Below, piece after piece: positions 57,278 to 64,000 of a stretch of DNA of 64,000 bases. Origin of the DNA: Gymnothorax reevesii (Eukaryota > Chordata > Actinopteri > Anguilliformes > Muraenidae); contig CM056581.1 in the NCBI GenBank assembly GCA_029721435.1, positions 72,154,712 through 72,218,711 on the forward strand. The letters are read 5' to 3'. The first letter of the stretch is position 1, and every line of letters begins with the position of its first letter. Both the position numbers and the translations under genes were made by a program. The notes beneath the pieces are model-generated. The model was not told the origin of the DNA and did no database searches. It worked only from the letters and a program-made list of their open reading frames with translations.

Positions 57278-60200
57278 ATTAGAGCTGCAAGCAGAGTTGA
57301 AAGGGCCCTCGCACCCTTCTTGCACGTTGGGGAGACAGCAAGATCTTGATGGGTGCAGGCATCCATTCACAGCCATTGGACACTACTTGACCACGTACAA
57401 TGTGGTTTCCTGAGGGGAGTGCAAAAATTTTCTGGAGGGTGCTATGGTACCATTTTGACATGCCTGTGCGCAAAATGTACAACATAGTAATTGTATTACC
57501 GAGCTCCATGAGTGTGTTGATTTTTGTTAATTTTCCAGCATGTTTAGACCTGCAAAAGAGCAATTCTTTTATAAATCTGATTGGGGGCGCTATAGAGCCA
57601 TTATGCCACATTTAGTGCCAATTGATGGATAACATTGAAGAGAATAAGACAATAATAAATTGTGCAAGGTTTTGCAAGCTTTGGGGTACTCTAAGGCCTT
57701 CAAACGTGTGTTCGTGAAATTCGGAAAAACGCAGGAAATAGCTCATAGCTCACTTCCTGTTTGGCCAAAAAAATTTACCATTGCCCAGAATGACTAGTGC
57801 AATGATTTGACCAAATTTCATGAACATTCAAGCACTTTTATCTTAACATGGCTGTATCTAGAGGGCGCTGTGGAGCCTCTTGGCCACTCCCGATGTAATA
57901 TTAGCATATACTTATACTTGGGAGGACAATTTTATCAAGCTTGGAAAGTTTCAGGCAAATCCCACGATGTATGTGGGAGGAAAATCAACTTCCGGTTTCA
58001 TGGCAGGACATCGAAATTCGCCGCAATGCCACGGATACATCGTTTGATAAATCCAACAAAGCTGCGAAATTTAACATTGGCCACGTCTTTAGAAATTATT
58101 CATTAAATTTTAAGTTGATCGGATAAAATTTCTAGGAGGAGTTCGTTAAAGTACGTCACCTGCGAATGGCGAAAAATCTGAAAAAGTTGAAATTTCAATT
58201 AAAAATGGCGAACTTCCTTGTGAGTCTAGGTCATTGCATCAAGTGACTTTTTTTGAGGTCTCAGGATATTCCACATGTCCACCGAATTTCATAAATGCAG
58301 GTCACCCACGATGCGAGGGCTGCTTATTTGAAATTTTCCAGGGGGCGCTAAAATGCCATTTTTGCCAACTCTATATGTATTTTTTTATCAGTGTAATAGG
58401 AATGATAGTTTTTAGAATGGTACAAAATTTTGTGAGTTTTTGAGCATGCAGAGACCCTCAAAAGGGCAATTATTTTAAAAATCTGATTGGGGGGCGCTAT
58501 AGAGCCATTATACCACATTTACTGCCAATTTCTGTCTCAAATTGAAAACAATCAGACAATTATAATTTTTGCAAAGTTTTGCAAGTTTTCGAGTATGCTA
58601 AAACCTTCAAACGTGTGTTCGTAAAATTTGGAATAACGCAGGAAATGGCTCATAGCTCACTTCCTGTTTGGCCGAAAAATTTCAAAAAAATATGCATAGC
58701 CCAAAAAAACAAATGTAATGATCCGATTAAATTTCATGAACATTCAAGCACTTTTAACTCAACATGGCCGTGTCAAGAGGGCGCTGTGGAGCAACCTGAC
58801 CACACCCAATCCAATATCAACATATAGGTATATTTGAAAGTCGACTCCCATTAAGCCTGTAAAGTTTCGAGCAAATCTCACAAAGCATATGCGCATAAAA
58901 CCAACTTCCTGTTTCATGGCGGAACATCGAAATTCGCCGCGACGCCACGGATACAACGTTCGATGTCATCAGAATAGCTTCGCAATTTAACATCAGCAAG
59001 GTCTTTAGATATTATTCCCCAAATATTAAGTTGATCGAATAAAATCTCTAGGAGGAGTTCGTTCAAGTACGACACCCGTGAATGGCGAAAAATCGAAAAA
59101 AATTGCAATTTCAATCTAAAATGGCAAACTTCCAGTTGGGTCTAGGTCATGGCACCAAGAGACTTTTTTTGAGGTCTCAGGATATTCCACATGTCCACCG
59201 AAGTTCATAAATGCAGGTCAACCACAATGCGAGGGCTGCTTATTTGAAATTTTCCAGGGGGCGCTATAATGCCATTTTTGCCACGCATATATGTAAATTT
59301 TTTATCAGTGTGATAGGAATGATGGTCTTTAGAATTGTACAAAATTTTGGGAGTTTTTGAGCATGCTGAGACCCTCAAAAGGGCAATTCTTTTAAAAATC
59401 TGATTGGGGGCGCTATAGAGCCATAATGCCACATTTACTGCCAATTTTTCTCTCAAATTGAAGACAATCAGACAAGTATCATTTTTGCAAAGTTTTGCAC
59501 GTTTTTGAGTATGCTAAGGCCTTCAAATGTGTGTTCGTAAAATTTGGAATAACGCAGGAAATGGCTCATAGCTCACTTCCTGTTTGGCCGAAAAATTGCA
59601 AAAAAATAAGCATGGCCCAAAAAAAAAATGCAATGATCAGACCAAATTTTATGAACATTCAAGCACTTTTTTATCAACATGGCCGTGTCAAGAGGGCACT
59701 GTGGAGCCACCTGACCACACCCAATTTAATTTCAACGTATAGGTATATTTTGAAGTCGACTCTCATTAAGCCTGTAAAGTTTCACGCAAATCTCACAAAG
59801 CATGTGCTCATAAAAGCAACTTCCTGTTTCATGGCGGAACATCGAAATTCGCTGCGAAGCCACGGATACAAAGTTCGATGAATCCAAAAAAGCTTCGCAA
59901 TTTAACATCGACGACGTCTTTCAATGTCGTATGCCAAATTGTAAGTTGATCAGATAAAATCTCTAGAAGGAGTTTGTTAAAGTACGATGCCTGTGAATTG
60001 CAAAAAATGTAAAAAAATTGTAAATTCAATTAAAAATGGCGGACTTCCTGTTGCGTCTAGGTCATGGCACCAAGAGACTTTTTTTTAGTTCTTGGCATAG
60101 TACATATGTCTATCGAATTTGGAACATGTAGATTAAACACGCTGCGAGGGCTGCTTCATTGAAATTTTCTAGGTGGCGCTGTAATGCAATTTTGCCACAT

Positions 60201-60778
60201 TTTTCTTCAAGCTCTATATCCTATTAAATAGTATGAGCAGCTTAAAAGGTCTGCAAAGTTTCGTGAGTTTTCGAGCATGCTGGGGCCCTCAAAAATGCAA
60301 TTATGTATTAGGGGGCGCTATAGAGTTACCATGTCAAACCAAGTGCCAAATGAGATATCGAATCAAAGTATTTAATATTTTTAGTCTATGAGCCAAGTTT
60401 GGTGAATTTTCGAGCATAATAAGGCCCTCAAAAATGTGTTCGTAAAATCTGAAAAAACGCAGGAAATGGCTCATAGCTCACTTCCTGTGCGGCAAAAAAA
60501 TTTCAAAAAAATTGACAGAAAAATTTATTATGACTGCTGTGGCCCTGTCGAATTTCATGAGAATCCGAGCAAGTGCGTTCCAAAATGGCCGCGTGTTTGG
60601 TGGCGCTATAGAGCCACTGGGGCATGTCCAAGCAAAAAATTAAAAATAATTTGTAATTTTCACCACGTCTGACATGTGTGCAAATTTTTGTGAGTTTTTG
60701 TGCATGGTAAAGCCTTCAAAAATGCGTTCTCGCAGCAGAATAATAATCATAAGAAGAAGAAGAAGAAGAAGAAGAAGA
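57278..60778 (+). repeat. Type B array unit; empty-site relative of the inserted unit
   Basis: The head has two changes (ATTAGAGCTGCAAGCAGAG). About three super-units follow. Around 60225-60275 it preserves CAGCTTAAAAGGTCTGC and TTTCGTGAGTTTTCGAGC without interruption, the exact sites hit by the piggyBac-like element and retrotransposon copy 2. The tail is (AAG)n at 60751-60778 with no terminal module; the next head follows directly. Confidence 0.83.
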
Positions 60779-63456
60779 ATTAAAGCTGCAAGCAGCGTTG
60801 AAAGGGCCCTCGCACCCCTCGTGCACGTTGGGGTGGCAGCAAGATCCTGATGGGTTCAGGTGTCCATTCAGAGCCATTGGACACTGCTGGACCGAGTCAA
60901 TGTGTTTTATTGAGGGGAGTGCAAAAATTTTCTGGAGGGTACTATGATACCATTTTGACATGCGTGTTCGCAAAATCTACAACATAGTTATCGTAATACC
61001 GAGCTCCATGAGTGTGTTGATTTTTGTAAATATTCCAGCATGTTTAGACTTTCAAAAGAGCAATTCTTTTATAAATCTGATTGGGGGCGCTATCGGGCCG
61101 TTATGCCACATTTAGTGCCAATTGATGAATGATATTAAACAAAATAAGACATTTATAATTTGTGCAAGGTTTTGCAAGTTTTGAAGCATCCTTAGGCCTT
61201 AAAACATGTCTTCAGAAAAATTTTGAAAAACACAGCAAATAGCTCATAGCTCACTTCCTGTTTGGCCAAAAAATTTCAAAAAATTAAACATTACCCGGAA
61301 TGACGAATGCAATGATCACACCAAATTTCATGAACATTCAAGCACTTTTATCTAAACATGACCATATCTAGAGGGCGCTGTGGAGCCACCTAGCACCTCC
61401 CGATCCAATATTAGCACATGTTTTTACTTCGGAGAACAATTTTATCAAGCAGAAGAAGGTTCGGGCAAATCCCACAAAGTATGTGGCAGTAAAAGCAACT
61501 CCCTGTTTCATGGCGGGATATCAAAATTCGCCGCGAAGCCACGGATACATTGTTCGATGAAATCAAAATTGCTTCGCAATTTAACATTAGCAAGGTCTTA
61601 AGATATTATTTGCCAAATATTAAGTTGATCGGATAAAATCTCAAGGAGGAGTTTGTTAAAGTACGACGCCTGTGAATGGCAACAAATCAAAAAAAGTTGC
61701 AATTTCAATTAAAAATGGCGGACTTCCTGTTGAGTCTAGGTCATGGCACCAAGAGACTTTTTTTTAGTTCTCAGCATATTCCACATGTCTACCGAATTTC
61801 ATACATGTAGGCTCACCAGGCTGCGAGGGCTGCTTATTTGAAATTATCTAGGGGGCGCTATTATGACAATTTTGCCAAGCCTATATATAAGCTTTTTATC
61901 AGAGTAATACAAATGATGATTTTTGTACATTAACAAAATTTTGTTAGTTTTTGAACATGCTGAGACCCTCAAAAGAGCAATTATTTTTAAAATCTGATTG
62001 GGGGCGCTATAGAGCCATGGTGCCAAATTTAGTGCAAATTGATGTAGAAAATTGAAGATAATAAGACAATTATAATTTGTGCAACTTTTTGCAAGATTTC
62101 GAGTATTCTTAGGCTTCCAAATATGTGTTGATACAATTTGGAGAAACGCAGGAAATGGCTCATAGCTCACTTCCTGTTTGGCCAAAAAATTCCCAAAAAA
62201 TTACCATAACCTGACATGACAAATGCAATGATCAAACTAAATGTCATGAACATTCAAGCACTTTTATCTCAACATGGTTGTGTCAAGAGGGCGCTGTGGA
62301 GCCACCTGACCACACCCAATCTAATATCAACATATAGTTCTACTTGGAAGTAGACTCTTATGAAGCCTGTAAAGTTTTGCGCAAATCTGACAAAGCATGT
62401 GCGCGGAAAACCAACTTCCTGTTTCATGGCGGAACATTGAAATTTGCCGCGACGCCACGGATACAAAGTTCAATGAATCCAAAAAAGCTTCGCAATTTAA
62501 CATCGACAAGGTCTTTAGATGCCATATGCGAAATTTTAAGTTGATCGGGTAACATCTCTAGGAGGAGTTCGTTAAAGTACGACGCCTGTGAATGGCAAAA
62601 AATAAAAAAAATTTGACAATTCAATTAAAAATGGCGGACTTTCTGTTGAGTCTAGGTCATGGCATCAAGAGACTTTTTTTAGGTCTTGGCATAGTACACA
62701 TGTCCACCGAATTTTGTACATATAGGTTAAACATGCCGCGAGGGCTGCTTCATTGAAATTTTCTAGGTGGAGCTGTAATGCAATTTTGCCACGGTCATCA
62801 GTACACCCTATATCTCAGTAAACAGTATGACCAACTTAATAGATGTGCAAAGTAACGTGAGTTTTCGAGCATGCTGAGGCCCTCAAAAATGCAATTATGT
62901 ATTAGGGGGCGCTATAGAGCTACCATGTCACACTTAGTGCCAAATGAGATATCGAATTAAAGAACTTAATATTTCTAGTTTATGAGCGTAGTTTGGTGAA
63001 ATTTCAAGTATGATAATGCCCTCAAAAATGTGTTCGTAAAATCTGAAAAAACGCAGGAAATGGCTCATAGCTCACTTCCTGTGCGGCAAAAAAATTTCAA
63101 AAAAATTTTCAAAAAAATTTATGATGACTACTATGACCCGATCAAATTTCGTGAGAATCTGAGCAAGTGCGTTCCAAAATGGACTCATGTTTGGTGGCGC
63201 TATAGAGCCACCGGGGCATGTCTAAGCACAAAAATAGTAATAATTTGCAATTTTTACCACGACTGACGTGTGGGCAAATTTTTGTGAGTTTTCGTACATG
63301 GCAAAGCCCTCTAAAATGCGTTCTCGCAGCAGAATAAAAAGAAGAAGAAGAAGAAGAAGAAGAATAATAAAAATCCCATCAAAAACAATAGGTTCCTCGC
63401 ACCTTCGGTGCCAGGACCCGTTCCGGGCCCTGGCACCGGTCGGTGCTCGGGCCCTA
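60779..63456 (+). repeat. Type B array unit, complete
   Basis: This is the sister of 54878-57277, without that unit's deletion. It has two super-units with GGCGCTATAGAGCC cores. The tail is (AAG)n at 63339-63363 and the full hairpin module ending GGGCCC at 63455. Confidence 0.83.
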
Positions 63457-64000
63457 ATTAAAGCTGCAAGCAGCGTTGAAAGGGCCCTCGCCCCCCTCGC
63501 GCACGTTGGGGTGGCAGAAAAATCTTGATGGCTGCAGGTGTCCATTAAGAGCCATTGGGCACGGCTAGACTGTGTGCAATGTGGTTTCCTGAGGGGAGTG
63601 CTAAAATTTTCTAGAGGGCCCTACAATACCACTTTGACATACCTGTGTGCAAAATCTACAACAAGGTAATTGTAATGTCAGGCTCCATGAGTGTGTTGAT
63701 TTTTGTAAATTTTCCAGTATGTTTAGACGATCAAAGGAGCAATAGTTTTAAATATCTGACTGGGGGCGCTATAGAGCCATTATGCCATGTTTAATGCAAA
63801 TTGATGGATGACATTGAAGAAAATAAGACATTTATAATGTTTTTTAGGTTTTTTAAGTTTTGAAGCTTACTAAGGCCTGAAAAAATGAGTTCGTAAAATT
63901 TTGGAAAAACACACGAAATAGCTCATAGCTCAATTCCTGTTTATGCAATAAATTTCAAAAAATTAATCATTGCCCAGAATGACTAATGCAATGATCACCC
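63457..64000 (+). repeat. Type B array unit, 5' part (cut by window end)
   Basis: The head, leader (GGGGTGGCAGAAAAATCTTG) and first modules, with a GGGGGCGCTATAGAGCC core near 63764, are visible before the window ends. The array therefore continues beyond the window. Confidence 0.85.

Noticed and set aside
33374..64000. CRISPR-like array because of regularly recurring blocks
   Set aside because: The repeating blocks are hundreds of bases long, diverged and without unique spacers of even length; there are no cas genes.

Overview
The window is eukaryotic, repeat-dominated DNA, most likely from a teleost fish. I infer this from the Ty3/gypsy retrotransposon present, which has the Gmr1-type domain order and a SCAN-like capsid. 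I also infer it from the style of the surrounding interspersed repeat, which resembles repeats common in fish genomes. I find no host gene, tRNA, rRNA or CRISPR array. The short reading frames scattered through the window recur in step with the repeats and are not genes.

Layout. Nearly the whole window is one head-to-tail, same-strand array of a modular repeat. Each unit opens with a conserved head (ATTAAAGCTGCAAGCAGCG followed by GGGCCCTCGC) and closes with a trinucleotide microsatellite, often followed by a GGGCCC-rich terminal module. Seventeen heads are visible, at 1303, 4604, 7982, 22793, 26069, 29634, 30917, 33374, 35293, 37944, 41828, 46833, 51393, 54878, 57278, 60779 and 63457. Type A units (1-7981 and 22793-33373) carry about three 618-bp subunits with an AAAAACCCC/GGGGTTTTT stem-loop and usually end in (AAT)n. 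Type B units (7982-22792 and 33374-64000) are built from roughly 0.92-kb super-units carrying GGCGCTATAGAGCC-like cores and end in (AAG)n plus a cluster of hairpins.

The type B unit at 7982-22792 has been expanded by nested insertions. A piggyBac-like element (TTAA target, 14-bp inverted repeats starting CCCCTTT) spans 9940-17925. Inside it sits a nearly complete LTR retrotransposon (10274-16297, CTAG target duplication, LTRs about 2% different). A second, degraded copy of the same retrotransposon family (17951-22231) inserted 25 bp beyond the piggyBac-like element. The type B unit at 57278-60778 preserves the same site without the insertions, so the order of events can be read directly.

Retrotransposon copy 1 encodes one long Gag-Pol frame: Gag with coiled coil and SCAN-like capsid, zinc knuckle, protease, integrase, reverse transcriptase and RNase H. 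Integrase therefore lies upstream of reverse transcriptase. The frame is broken by a TGA inside the integrase core, and the protease active site reads D-T-R instead of D-T-G. Copy 2 has lost its 5' LTR and half of gag and carries many stops.

The least explained feature is the array itself: its subfamily mosaicism, its recombination breakpoints clustered at one module, its hairpin-rich termini and its dense YY1/ETS-like motifs.
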